Below the pieces are notes generated by a model. The model was not told the DNA's origin. It saw only the letters and a list, made by a program, of their open reading frames with translations, and made no database searches. Source: an uncultured Flavobacteriales bacterium (GTDB lineage Bacteria > Bacteroidota > Bacteroidia > Flavobacteriales_D > Sanyastnellaceae). From it: a DNA stretch of 5,768 bases. This document shows positions 1 through 5,768 of this stretch, in pieces. The stretch lies in the NCBI GenBank assembly GCA_937967465.1, contig CALBSW010000148.1, positions 1-5,768 of the forward strand, read 5' to 3'. How positions within the stretch are numbered: position 1 is the first letter of the stretch; each line of letters starts with the position of its first letter. A program made the translations under genes and the position numbers.

Positions 1-72
1 AGATGTGCCTTCCACGTGCGTCAGCCACATCTCGAAGTCGGACAGGTTGCCCGTACCATCACACTCGACCGT
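1..72 (-). repeat. C-type unit segment, copy truncated by the left edge
   Basis: Residues 682-705 of the downstream protein repeat residues 587-610, 285 bases apart, so one full C-type unit is 95 residues. The rest of this unit lies outside the window. Confidence 0.75.
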
Positions 73-2115
73 GTCATTTTCGCAAACCGGAGCACCCGGA
101 GCCACGGTGTCGTCGATCAAGAAGGTGGCCGTATCCCCTTCGGAGAAGTTGCCGCATTCATCAATGGCATAGAAGATCACCTCTTTGCTCATGGATCCAC
201 CACAAACCGGATCGAAGCCCGTCCAGTTGGTCGTGCCATACTGGCTGTTGTTGGTATAGGATACACTCCCACCGCAATTGTCAGTCGACGTGCCTTCCAC
301 AGACGTCAGCCAGGCCTCGAATTCCATCACGTTGCCCGCGCCGTCGCATTCTGCGGTGTAATCGTTGGCGTCGGGAGCTGTGGGCGCCTGGGTGTCTTGG
401 ATCACAATGGTCTGGGTATGCCCGATGCCGTTGCCCGAGCAATCCACTGCTGTCCATTGTCGGACCACGGTGTAGCAGAATTGGCTGGTGGAGTCGGTAG
501 TCACCTGACCCAAATAGGTCACAACTGGTGCTGCGCCATGTGTGCAGTTGTCGGAAGCCGTCACCGTTGGGACAGCCGGAAGCGGTCCGCACTCAAGGGT
601 CACATTGGCGGGAGCATTGTCGAAAGTGGGATCCGTGTCATCCGCCACACACACCGTCTGGGTCACTGTCAATGCCCCGTTTTCAGGGCAATCTGTATCG
701 ATGACCGTGTAAATGATGTCGGTGCAGAGGTCATTGGGCACGCACGGATTTCCATTGCGACCACCAGGAGTTGGGGTCAAATCGACGTTGAAGTCTCCAG
801 TGCTGCCACTGACAGCCACGCCATTGATGGTGCCGCTGTAGGTCAACCAACCTCCGGCGCCGAGGTCGCAATTTCGGTCGTTGGCTCCCTCACCCACTTG
901 GAATCCGAAGTAGGGCAAAGTATCCCCCGACGCCACGTCCGGCGCGTGTTCCAAGGTCAACAAAGAACCGCTCAGCCCGCCTTCACCCGACAGGTAGCTT
1001 TGGCTCGGTTCGAGAACGTAAATGTTCCAGTTCTCCGTACTGGCATCCCCCAGCAAAGGAATCATGCATTCGTTGGCCGTCTTGAACCCATTGGGCCAAT
1101 CCGCTCCCGACACCAGATTCGTGTAAGTGACGTGCACATTGAACACTTCACTTGGGTCGGCTTCATTGGCTACCTGCCCCTCCAAAATGGCCACGCCATT
1201 GGAGTACTCTCGCAGTTGCAAGTTCTCTGCAGTGGGCACGAAGTTCACGTGGTTTCCAGCGACGTCACCGAAGTTGAACAGCTTCAGTGCCCAATCGGTC
1301 TGGTTGTCCGTTCCTGCCGCAGGCGTAGCATTGTACACGACCTCTTGCTCGTTGATGCCCTGGGCGCCGATGACGGCTCCGAGGTTGCCGCGTTCCGCAG
1401 TCACCATTCCGGGCATGGTCGGCAGATCGTCCGCACACTGAACCGTGTAATCGCTCACATCACCGTAAATCTCAAGCGGCTCATCGCACTCGTTGCACAC
1501 GCCGTCGCCGTTGCTGTCGGAGCACATGCTGACGTCGTCGAGCTGGTAGCGCTCATCGGCGCCGGTCAACTTGATGACCATGCGCAGCGCCAAGGAGCTG
1601 GCACCGCTCACGTCCACGTCCTCGTTGACGGTGATCTCACCGGCGTTGTTCATGCCGTTGACGTGGCCCGTCACGCTGAACAGCGGGGTGGCGCTCTGCG
1701 TGCCATCCAGGACGGCAAACATCTCCAGTCGGTCGATGTAGCCACCGCCCGCGTCCAACGACCCCGTGCTGCGCAAGTCAAAGGAGACCGCCACATTCGA
1801 AGTGGAGGTCACATCCACGGTCGCGCTGTTCCAGACCTCGGAATCCGCCGGATAGGAGTCGTTGTACTCGAGCCAAGTTTCTCCCGTGATGTCCACCAGT
1901 TTGGGGGTTCCGGCGCCGGGATTGGCGCAGGCCGGTCCCAGGGACCAGTTGCCGTCGAAGGCGGGGGAGTATTCGTTGCCGACTTCGCAGAGATCACCGG
2001 CGTTGATGGGAGTCTCGTTTTCGAAGTCCTCCGAGTACAAGCTTTGGGCCGACACAGAGCCGACGCAAAATGACATCAGGATGGCTAACAGGAGTGAAGT
2101 AAAAGTGTGACGCAT
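1..2115 (-). CDS. Exported multidomain HYR/Ig-like repeat protein, partial (3' end beyond left edge)
   Basis: Reading from the ATG at 2115-2113 the frame stays open for 705 codons to base 1, so the C-terminus is outside the window. Residues 1-23 are a Sec signal peptide (MRHTFTS, then a hydrophobic run, then VSA|Q). Residues 25-198 look like a jelly-roll/concanavalin-like beta sandwich (SEDFE start, SFDLRSTGSL, ending YQLDDVSMC). Residues 200-211 (DSNGDGVCNECD) resemble a thrombospondin-3-type calcium loop. Residues 223-498 form one HYR/Ig-like unit (YTVQC ... DDTDPTF) interrupted by an unfamiliar domain at about 275-446. Further units lie at 499-580, 581-677 and 678 onward, with DNC, CSGN/ECGN and D.T.AP hallmarks. 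The start is chosen because it gives a full signal peptide; the next Met (residue 14) would destroy it. There is no Shine-Dalgarno at usable spacing, normal for Bacteroidota. Inferred role: large secreted or surface protein, possibly adhesive. A T9SS tail is expected downstream but not seen. Confidence 0.9.
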   Translation of the reverse strand, partial: MRHTFTSLLLAILMSFCVGSVSAQSLYSEDFENETPINAGDLCEVGNEYSPAFDGNWSLGPACANPGAGTPKLVDITGETWLEYNDSYPADSEVWNSATVDVTSTSNVAVSFDLRSTGSLDAGGGYIDRLEMFAVLDGTQSATPLFSVTGHVNGMNNAGEITVNEDVDVSGASSLALRMVIKLTGADERYQLDDVSMCSDSNGDGVCNECDEPLEIYGDVSDYTVQCADDLPTMPGMVTAERGNLGAVIGAQGINEQEVVYNATPAAGTDNQTDWALKLFNFGDVAGNHVNFVPTAENLQLREYSNGVAILEGQVANEADPSEVFNVHVTYTNLVSGADWPNGFKTANECMIPLLGDASTENWNIYVLEPSQSYLSGEGGLSGSLLTLEHAPDVASGDTLPYFGFQVGEGANDRNCDLGAGGWLTYSGTINGVAVSGSTGDFNVDLTPTPGGRNGNPCVPNDLCTDIIYTVIDTDCPENGALTVTQTVCVADDTDPTFDNAPANVTLECGPLPAVPTVTASDNCTHGAAPVVTYLGQVTTDSTSQFCYTVVRQWTAVDCSGNGIGHTQTIVIQDTQAPTAPDANDYTAECDGAGNVMEFEAWLTSVEGTSTDNCGGSVSYTNNSQYGTTNWTGFDPVCGGSMSKEVIFYAIDECGNFSEGDTATFLIDDTVAPGAPVCENDTVECDGTGNLSDFEMWLTHVEGTS
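286..357 (-). repeat. C-type unit segment, repeated at the left edge
   Basis: Residues 587-610 (TAECDGAGN ... AWLTSVEGTS) recur as residues 682-705 at bases 1-72 (TVECDGTGN ... MWLTHVEGTS). Similarity is visible in the DNA, for example GTGCCTTCCAC in both. The match to VECDGMGN units of the upstream gene shows both genes draw on the same repeat family. The array runs past the left edge. Confidence 0.75.
778..1293 (-). other. Inserted domain X, copy in the downstream protein
   Basis: Residues about 275-446, from DWALKLFNFGD to GDFNVDL, lie inside an Ig-like unit. The unit starts at YTVQCADDLP (225-232) and resumes at DIIYTVIDTDCPENG (466-480), ending DDTDPTF. Landmarks are EGQVANEADPSEVFNVHVTY, SGSLLTLEHAP, FGFQVGEGAND and GGWLTYSGTINGV. 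It matches the copy at 2877-3359 in order and spacing. I do not recognise a named family and predict a beta-rich binding domain. Confidence 0.7.
1483..1518 (-). other. Thrombospondin-3-like Ca-binding loop
   Basis: Residues 200-211 read DSNGDGVCNECD, with Asp/Asn at the spacing of a DxDxDG calcium loop and two Cys. It sits exactly between the jelly-roll-like domain and the first Ig-like unit and probably acts as a calcium-stiffened hinge. Confidence 0.55.
1522..2043 (-). other. N-terminal jelly-roll-like domain of the downstream protein
   Basis: Residues 25-198 begin SLYSEDFENE and include WLEYNDSYPADSEVW, VAVSFDLRSTGSL, GGGYIDRLEMFAVLDG and ALRMVIKL, and end YQLDDVSMC. This order (SEDFE start, a strand with SFDLRS, a strand with D.L.MF.VLDG, and a closing LDDV strand) is common in N-terminal beta-sandwich modules of secreted Bacteroidota proteins. 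Such folds often bind glycans or calcium; the ligand here is unknown. The family is judged by eye. Confidence 0.6.
2047..2115 (-). other. Sec signal peptide of the downstream gene
   Basis: Residues 1-23 have a short basic n-region (R2, H3), a hydrophobic core at about 8-20 and the cleavage context VSA|Q at 23/24. A mature protein beginning with Gln fits the known Bacteroidota tendency for signal peptidase I products to start with Gln, which can become pyroglutamate. It supports the ATG at 2115 as the true start. Confidence 0.85.
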
Positions 2116-2171
2116 TTGAGCAGATTTTGGTCCCTTTAAAGATGCCGCGACTACTCGTTCTTACTGCCGAA

Positions 2172-2210
2172 AACACGTGTAAAATCGACTCAACGCGTGT
2201 AACACTCAAC
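2172..2210. repeat. Paired direct repeat upstream of the downstream gene, possible operator
   Basis: On the plus strand AACACGTGTAA (2172-2182) recurs as AACGCGTGTAA (2192-2202), 10 of 11 identical and 20 bases apart, about two helical turns. ACTCAAC also occurs twice (2188-2194 and 2204-2210). The first copy contains the 8-base palindrome ACACGTGT. The block is 57-95 bases upstream of the ATG, a plausible place for a regulator site, but no regulator is identified. Confidence 0.4.
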
Positions 2211-2258
2211 CAATCTTCAATCGGAATTCCTACACGCCTTGTAATACCGAAGGGGATT

Positions 2259-2270
2259 TGTGAAATCACA
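2259..2270. repeat. Small inverted repeat TGTGA-AA-TCACA
   Basis: The arms TGTGA and TCACA are perfect, separated by two bases, about 145 bases upstream of the downstream ATG. The arms equal CRP half-sites but the spacer is 2 rather than the usual 6, so it is not a standard CRP site. It could be chance. Confidence 0.25.
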
Positions 2271-2336
2271 TGTTGGCTCCCGCATCCGGGCCACTGATTC
2301 CGGCAGTTTTTATATCCGTGCCCGAAAAATGCGGCC

Positions 2337-2368
2337 AAAAAAGAAAGCCACCCCGAAGGGCGGCTTTC
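2337..2368 (-). terminator. Intrinsic terminator of the T9SS repeat-protein gene
   Basis: On the minus strand GAAAGCCGCCC, loop UUCG, GGGUGGCUUUC forms an 11-bp stem with one G-U pair, and C-UUCG-G is the classic extra-stable tetraloop. Six U follow directly (2342-2337). The hairpin begins 43 bases after the TGA at 2414-2412. Read on the plus strand the G-U pair becomes an A-C mismatch and the T-run is broken, and no plus-strand gene ends here, so it works best for the minus-strand gene. It should uncouple the two genes. Confidence 0.93.
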
Positions 2369-2411
2369 CGTTTTGGTTTGGTTCTCTCGGGCTTGTAGCC
2401 CTACAGTGATA

Positions 2412-5400
2412 TCACTCGGAGACGAGCAACTTCTTCACCACCAGGTAAGCATTGCTGCTCAGGCGGATCTGGTACATGCCGTTGTTCAACGTACCTGCAT
2501 CGATGTCCAAGGTGTGGTTCACACCGGACTGGGCGATGCCGTCGTACAGCTCGGAGACCAGGCTGCCGTCCATGCCGACCAGGTCGACGCGGATGCGCAT
2601 GTTCTGCTCCACCGTGAAGCCCAACTGGCTGATGTCGTTGGTCGGGTTCGGCTGCAGGTTGGTGACGCGGATCGGGGTCTTGCCCGTCAACACATCGCCA
2701 GCACCGCCGAGCACCACAGGAGCGTGGTCACCGCTGGCCTGACCGCTGACGGCAGGACCGTCCACAGCGTCATCACAGTCGTCGCCGTTCACGGACACGC
2801 TGTAGGCGAAGCCGCTCTCATTGGCGCAGTCGTCCACGAGGCTGTACTCACGCTCGATGCTCCATGGGAGGCAGCAGTCCAGGTCGCCGAAGGCGTCACC
2901 GGAGCCCATCACGCTGTTGCCGTCGAACGTACCGTTGTACGTGAACCAACCGCTGTAACCGTACTCGTTGTTCATGTTGTTGGCGCCGAGGCCGAACTGA
3001 CATGCGTAGTACTGGTTGCTCGGGGCGTGTGCGAGGCTCAAGGAAGAACCAGCGTAGTCACCCGTACCCGTCAGGGAGCCGGACTCGAGGATGCGGTACT
3101 CCCAGTTCAGGTGGTCGTCGATCAGGTCACCGCAGTCGCGCTTGTACCCGGTCGGGAAGCTCTGGTTGCTCCAGGCATTCCAGTCGAGGGCAGCACCGTA
3201 CGTGATGACGAGGTCGAATCCACCATTGGATCCATCCGCGGCCATCAAGCTCTGCGTCAAGGTCAACGTGCCGTCCGCATTGTTGGCCACCAAGCCTGGG
3301 CCAGCGGCCAGGTAGAACTCGGCAGCACCAGCGAGGCCGAAGAGGCGCAGGCTGTGCGGATCGTAACCGTTGCAGGTCTCGCCGTCCTCGAAGGCGGCAG
3401 GCGTCGTGCTCAGGCAGAACAGATCCACATCCGCAGTCGGAGCGTATTCACCCACGTAGGTCTCGGTCATGGCGTAAGCCACATCGCTGTCGCAGTTGTC
3501 CATGTAGGTCGGAGCCACAGCGGCCGGGATCGTCACCTCACCGAGGTGGCTCTCGCAGCAGACGCTCTGGACGTCGCCGTTGCCCACACCCTCGGTGTCG
3601 GTGAACGTCGGTGCCAGGTTGTCCGTGACCGTGATCGTCTGGTCGTAGGTCAGCGTGGTCGTCAGACCGCACTCATCCGTGGCCGTCACCGTGAAGGTGC
3701 GGACGAAGGAGTAGCTGCCTTCGAGCATGTCGTCGTCACCCGTGCAGGTGAACAGAGCGTCGCTGTCGGCGTGCGTGATCTCCACGGAAGCGCTGCCGCA
3801 ATCGTCACCAGCCTCGTAGGAGACGGTACCGAGGGCGTCCACACTCGTGTCGATGTCACACGTGGCGTTCTGCTCGAGGTCCTGGTTGGCCGGACCCTCG
3901 ATGGAGAGGCTCGGCGCCGTGGTGTCCTCGATCGTGAACGTAGCGGATGCGCTGCTGCTGTTGCCGCAGGCGTCGGTGGCCGTGAAGGTCACCAGGGCAC
4001 TGCCCGTCGCACCGCAGAGATCGCTGAGTGAAGTGAAGTCGTGCTCGATCGTCACAGCACTGCAGTTGTCGGTCGCAGAGGCGCCGGCGAGGAACGCGTC
4101 CAGCGCAGCCAGGTTGCCCATGCCGTCGCACTCCACCGTCACATCGGCCGGAGCCGTGATGCTCGGATCGGTGTCGTCGTTGACCGTGATCGTCTGATCG
4201 CAGGTGTGCGTGGTGATGTTGCCACAGTGGTCCTCCGCCTCAATGGTGAAGGTGCGGGTGATCACCATGCTGCCATCGCATGGGTACGCCACAGCGTCGC
4301 TGCTGGAGATGCTCACGTCGACTGCATCGTCGCAGTTGTCGTCGAGGTTCTCGTAGGAAGCGGTGCCGTTGGTGCTTTCGCTGGTGTCAGCGTTGCAGTT
4401 CTCGTCGGCGCTGAGCGTCACGTCGGACGGGCAGACGATGTCGAACGTCGGGGCCACATCATCGGTCAGGTTGATGATCTGGTCGAACGTGGCGACGTTG
4501 TCGCAGGCGTCCGTGGCGGTGTACGTCCGCATCACGGTACCGGCGCACGGGCCGCTCACCTCCATGTCGGTGATGACCACCGTCACGTCACCGCTGCAGA
4601 TGTCACTCGCGGCGAAGTTGCCGTAGTACGTGTCAGCGTTGTATGCGTCGCAGGCCACAGAGGTCTCCAGGTCGCCGGACAGTGCAGGCGGCGTGGTGTC
4701 CTCGATGGTGAACGTGGCCGTCGTGCTGCTGGCGTTGCCGCAGGCATCGGTGGCCGTGAAGGTCACGATGGAGTAACCGACCGTTCCACCGCAGTCGTCA
4801 CCGGCTTCGATGGTCTCGGAGCTCCAGGTGATGTCGCTGCAGTTGTCGCTCGCGGCGGCACCACCATTGCTGGTCTGCCAAGCGAGGTACTGGGCGATGT
4901 TGCCCATGCCGTCGCACTCGACGGTCATGTCCATGGCAGCCGTGTTGATGCTCGGGGCCGTGTTGTCAGACACCGTGATCGTCTGGGAGCAAGAAGCGCT
5001 GGCCAAGTTGTCGCAGTGGTCCTCCGCCGTGATGGTGAAGGTGCGAACGATGGTGTAGCTGCCTTCACATCCCTCGGTGATCACATCCTCGTGGCTGAGG
5101 TTGATGTCGAGCTCGCTGTCGCAGTTGTCCATGGCCGTGTAAGTGGCATTGCCGAGGGCCGTGATGGACACGTCCGCATTGCACATGGCGTCCGCCGTCA
5201 AGTCGGCATCGGCCGGGCAAGAGATGGACACCACCGGATCGACTTCGTCGGTCAGGTTGATGGTCTGCTGGAACTCGGTCGCATTGCCACAGTCGTCGAT
5301 GGCCTGGTAGGTGCGCAGGATGGAACCGGCGCAGCTGCCGCTCACTTCCTGGTTGCTCAGGATCGTGATGGCGACGTCGCTGTCGCAGTTGTCTGCAGCC

Positions 5401-5768
5401 TGCACCTCGTACATGTCGGTGTCGCTGTAGTCGTCACAAGCGATGGAGAACACGTTGCTGGAGCCGTCGAAGCTCGGAGCGGTGTTGTCGGTCACCGTGA
5501 TGAGCTGCTCACACGTGGTCGCAGCGCTTGCGTTGCCGCAATCGTCCGTGGCCGTCGCGCTCCAGGTCCGGAGCACCGTGTAGCTGCCTTCGATGGCACC
5601 GTCGTCACCCGTGCAGGTGTAGACCGCAGCGGCATCGCTGAAGGTCACTTCGATGGCCGGAGCAGCGTCGCAGTTGTAGGCGATCGTGGCAGTCGTCTCA
5701 CCCATGAACGCCGTCGTCATGTCGGCCGTGCAGTCGGCGGTTAGGCAGCCCTCGATGTCGTCGGCGCA
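2412..5768 (-). CDS. Giant HYR/Ig-like repeat surface protein with T9SS type A C-terminal sorting domain, partial (5' end beyond right edge)
   Basis: The frame is open from the right edge (first residues CADDIEGC) to the TGA at 2414-2412, giving 1118 residues here; the Met at 5720 is internal and no start is visible. Numbering from the edge, units of 80-100 residues end near 100, 180, 273, 363, 442, 537, 621 and 722. Each ends in a version of QTITVTDNTAPSF and carries DNC and D.CGN cysteine motifs, as in HYR/HYR_4C-type Ig-like domains. A ninth unit (about 723-999) is split by a unique domain (804-964). A Gly/Ala-rich linker (about 1001-1030) leads to a T9SS type A tail (1031-1118): LQPNPTNDISQL, LVGMDGSLVSEL, NNGMYQIRL, then KKLLVSE at the very end. 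Known of the family: such tails direct export through the type IX system and are then cleaved, usually leaving the protein on the surface or released. Adhesive or matrix function is inference; no catalytic motif was recognised. A terminator follows 43 bases after the stop. Confidence 0.93.
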   Translation of the reverse strand, partial: CADDIEGCLTADCTADMTTAFMGETTATIAYNCDAAPAIEVTFSDAAAVYTCTGDDGAIEGSYTVLRTWSATATDDCGNASAATTCEQLITVTDNTAPSFDGSSNVFSIACDDYSDTDMYEVQAADNCDSDVAITILSNQEVSGSCAGSILRTYQAIDDCGNATEFQQTINLTDEVDPVVSISCPADADLTADAMCNADVSITALGNATYTAMDNCDSELDINLSHEDVITEGCEGSYTIVRTFTITAEDHCDNLASASCSQTITVSDNTAPSINTAAMDMTVECDGMGNIAQYLAWQTSNGGAAASDNCSDITWSSETIEAGDDCGGTVGYSIVTFTATDACGNASSTTATFTIEDTTPPALSGDLETSVACDAYNADTYYGNFAASDICSGDVTVVITDMEVSGPCAGTVMRTYTATDACDNVATFDQIINLTDDVAPTFDIVCPSDVTLSADENCNADTSESTNGTASYENLDDNCDDAVDVSISSSDAVAYPCDGSMVITRTFTIEAEDHCGNITTHTCDQTITVNDDTDPSITAPADVTVECDGMGNLAALDAFLAGASATDNCSAVTIEHDFTSLSDLCGATGSALVTFTATDACGNSSSASATFTIEDTTAPSLSIEGPANQDLEQNATCDIDTSVDALGTVSYEAGDDCGSASVEITHADSDALFTCTGDDDMLEGSYSFVRTFTVTATDECGLTTTLTYDQTITVTDNLAPTFTDTEGVGNGDVQSVCCESHLGEVTIPAAVAPTYMDNCDSDVAYAMTETYVGEYAPTADVDLFCLSTTPAAFEDGETCNGYDPHSLRLFGLAGAAEFYLAAGPGLVANNADGTLTLTQSLMAADGSNGGFDLVITYGAALDWNAWSNQSFPTGYKRDCGDLIDDHLNWEYRILESGSLTGTGDYAGSSLSLAHAPSNQYYACQFGLGANNMNNEYGYSGWFTYNGTFDGNSVMGSGDAFGDLDCCLPWSIEREYSLVDDCANESGFAYSVSVNGDDCDDAVDGPAVSGQASGDHAPVVLGGAGDVLTGKTPIRVTNLQPNPTNDISQLGFTVEQNMRIRVDLVGMDGSLVSELYDGIAQSGVNHTLDIDAGTLNNGMYQIRLSSNAYLVVKKLLVSE
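2415..2678 (-). other. T9SS type A C-terminal sorting domain
   Basis: The last 88 residues carry the expected series: LQPNPTND near the start, a strand with VDLVGMDGSLV, the NNGMYQIRL motif, and a Lys-containing final strand KKLLVSE ending at the stop. This matches Por_Secre_tail/TIGR04183-type tails in length and order. It predicts export across the outer membrane by the type IX machinery and removal of the tail near the linker at about 1001-1030. Confidence 0.92.
2877..3359 (-). other. Inserted domain X, copy in the upstream protein
   Basis: Residues about 804-964 (numbered from the window edge), from DPHSLRLFGLAG to GDAFGDLD, split the last Ig-like unit. The first half ends SDVAYAMTETYVGEY and the second resumes WSIEREYSLVDDCANESGF. 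Landmarks shared with the other copy are GSSLSLAHAPSN, ACQFGLGANN and SGWFTYNGTFDGN. A Cys-containing lead-in (about 777-803) and CC pairs at 737-738 and 965-966 flank it. Confidence 0.7.
3603..3905 (-). repeat. B'-type Ig-like unit, C-terminal flank of the ABC-ABC block
   Basis: Residues 622-722 contain ALFTCTGDD and EGSYSFVRTFTVTATDECG, then TITVTDNLAPTF. This closely resembles the unit at 5469-5747 (AVYTCTGDD, EGSYTVLRTWSATATDDCG, LITVTDNTAPSF). The CTGDD...EGSY insertion is absent from the A, B and C units between them. Confidence 0.8.
3906..4679 (-). repeat. Higher-order repeat ABC, second copy
   Basis: Residues 364-621 repeat the A-B-C trio: A (SVACDAYNADT ... INLTDDVAPTF), B (DIVCPSDVTLSAD ... 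TITVNDDTDPSI) and C (VTVECDGMGN ... FTIEDTTAPSL). DNA similarity is still high in places: 3961-3992 matches 4735-4766 in 31 of 32 bases, and 4114-4133 matches 4900-4919 in 20 of 20. This points to tandem duplication or later gene conversion. Confidence 0.85.
4680..5468 (-). repeat. Higher-order repeat ABC, first copy
   Basis: Residues 101-363 hold three different Ig-like unit types: A (SIACDDYSD ... INLTDEVDPVV), B (SISCPADADLTAD ... TITVSDNTAPSI) and C (MTVECDGMGN ... FTIEDTTPPAL). The trio is repeated directly after it at 3906-4679. A has VSG.CAG and RTY.A.D.C.N, B has FTI.AEDHC.N, and C has the VECDGMGN loop and VTFTATDACGN. Confidence 0.85.
5469..5747 (-). repeat. B'-type Ig-like unit, N-terminal flank of the ABC-ABC block
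   Basis: Residues about 8-100 from the window edge form a unit with AVYTCTGDD, EGSYTVLRTWSA, DDCGN and LITVTDNTAPSF. It pairs with the unit at 3603-3905. Its beginning merges with residues that continue past the right edge, so the array is probably longer than seen. Confidence 0.75.

Larger units (their letters stand above)
2116..2336 (-). promoter_or_regulatory. Leader/promoter region of the downstream gene (no defined promoter)
   Basis: This AT-richer stretch lies between the terminator and the ATG at 2115; one line (2161-2220) counts 25 G+C of 60. It must hold the promoter of the downstream gene if the terminator works. I found no clear Bacteroidota -33/-7 pair (TTTG and TAnnTTTG); the nearest -7-like string is CATCTTTA at 2142-2135 on the minus strand, with no good -33 partner. 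AAAGGG lies 16 bases before the ATG, too far to be a Shine-Dalgarno. No small gene is supported here. Confidence 0.5.

Noticed and set aside
16..2073. Plus-strand open frame of 685 codons opposite the downstream gene
   Set aside because: It is in exact codon register with the minus gene, so its stops can arise only from sense TTA, CTA or TCA codons, which are rare here; the TGA that ends it pairs with a TCA serine codon. The translation is His/Val/Arg-rich with no domain or signal.
2059..2076. Possible lipoprotein cysteine (MSFC, Cys17) in the signal peptide
   Set aside because: Phe precedes the Cys, which does not fit the lipobox, and a better signal peptidase I site (VSA|Q) follows.
2259..2270. 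CRP-type site TGTGA...TCACA
   Set aside because: The spacer is 2 bases rather than 6, so it is listed only as an inverted repeat.
1994..2338. Minus-strand frame of 114 codons across the intergenic gap into the downstream gene
   Set aside because: It overlaps the signal-peptide region in another frame, starts next to the terminator U-run and shows no recognisable domain.
2373..4031. Plus-strand open frame of 552 codons opposite the T9SS gene
   Set aside because: Same register effect; it ends where the sense gene uses TCA. The opposite strand has clear Ig-like repeats and a T9SS tail.
5718..5720. ATG at 5720 as the start of the T9SS gene
   Set aside because: The frame is open upstream to the window edge with the same Cys/Asp-rich composition, and no signal peptide follows this Met, as a T9SS cargo would need.
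4041..5744. Plus-strand open frame of 567 codons with repetitive Val/Ala/His-rich translation
   Set aside because: Its apparent repeats are the mirror of the Ig-like repeats on the minus strand; no independent coding evidence.
3603..5768. CRISPR-like or other non-coding DNA repeat array
   Set aside because: The repeats keep codon frame, vary mostly at protein-tolerated positions and have periods of about 240-300 and 780 bases; they are protein repeats.

Overview
The window looks like an accessory, surface-protein part of a Bacteroidota (or close FCB-group) chromosome with fairly high GC. Three things support this: a C-terminal type IX secretion (T9SS) type A sorting domain, long arrays of cysteine-containing HYR/Ig-like repeats, and a signal peptide cut just before Gln with no Shine-Dalgarno at the start codon. 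Hand counts of single 60-base lines give about 55-65% GC inside the genes and 42% in the gap between them. I cannot place it to genus.

There are only two genes, both on the minus strand and both cut by the window edges. The upstream one fills 2412-5768; its 5' end lies beyond the right edge. It encodes at least 1118 residues: about nine HYR/Ig-like units, a unique domain inserted in the last unit, a short linker and a T9SS C-terminal domain. The downstream one fills 1-2115; its 3' end lies beyond the left edge. It encodes at least 705 residues: signal peptide, a jelly-roll-like N-terminal domain, a short Ca-binding-type loop, then HYR/Ig-like units, the first of which carries the same kind of inserted domain. 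It is open from its ATG to the window edge with no stop in the window.

The 296-base gap (2116-2411) holds a strong intrinsic terminator for the upstream gene (11-bp stem, UUCG loop, U-run). It also holds an AT-richer leader for the downstream gene with a pair of direct repeats and a small inverted repeat. The two genes are therefore probably separate transcription units, although related in content and adjacent.

The most interesting observation is that a roughly 160-170 residue domain of unknown function is nested at the equivalent place inside an Ig-like unit in both neighbouring proteins. The second is a higher-order ABC-ABC repeat in the upstream gene, still visible at the DNA level. Otherwise this looks like a pair of large exported or cell-surface proteins; I see no enzyme, RNA gene, mobile element or CRISPR array.
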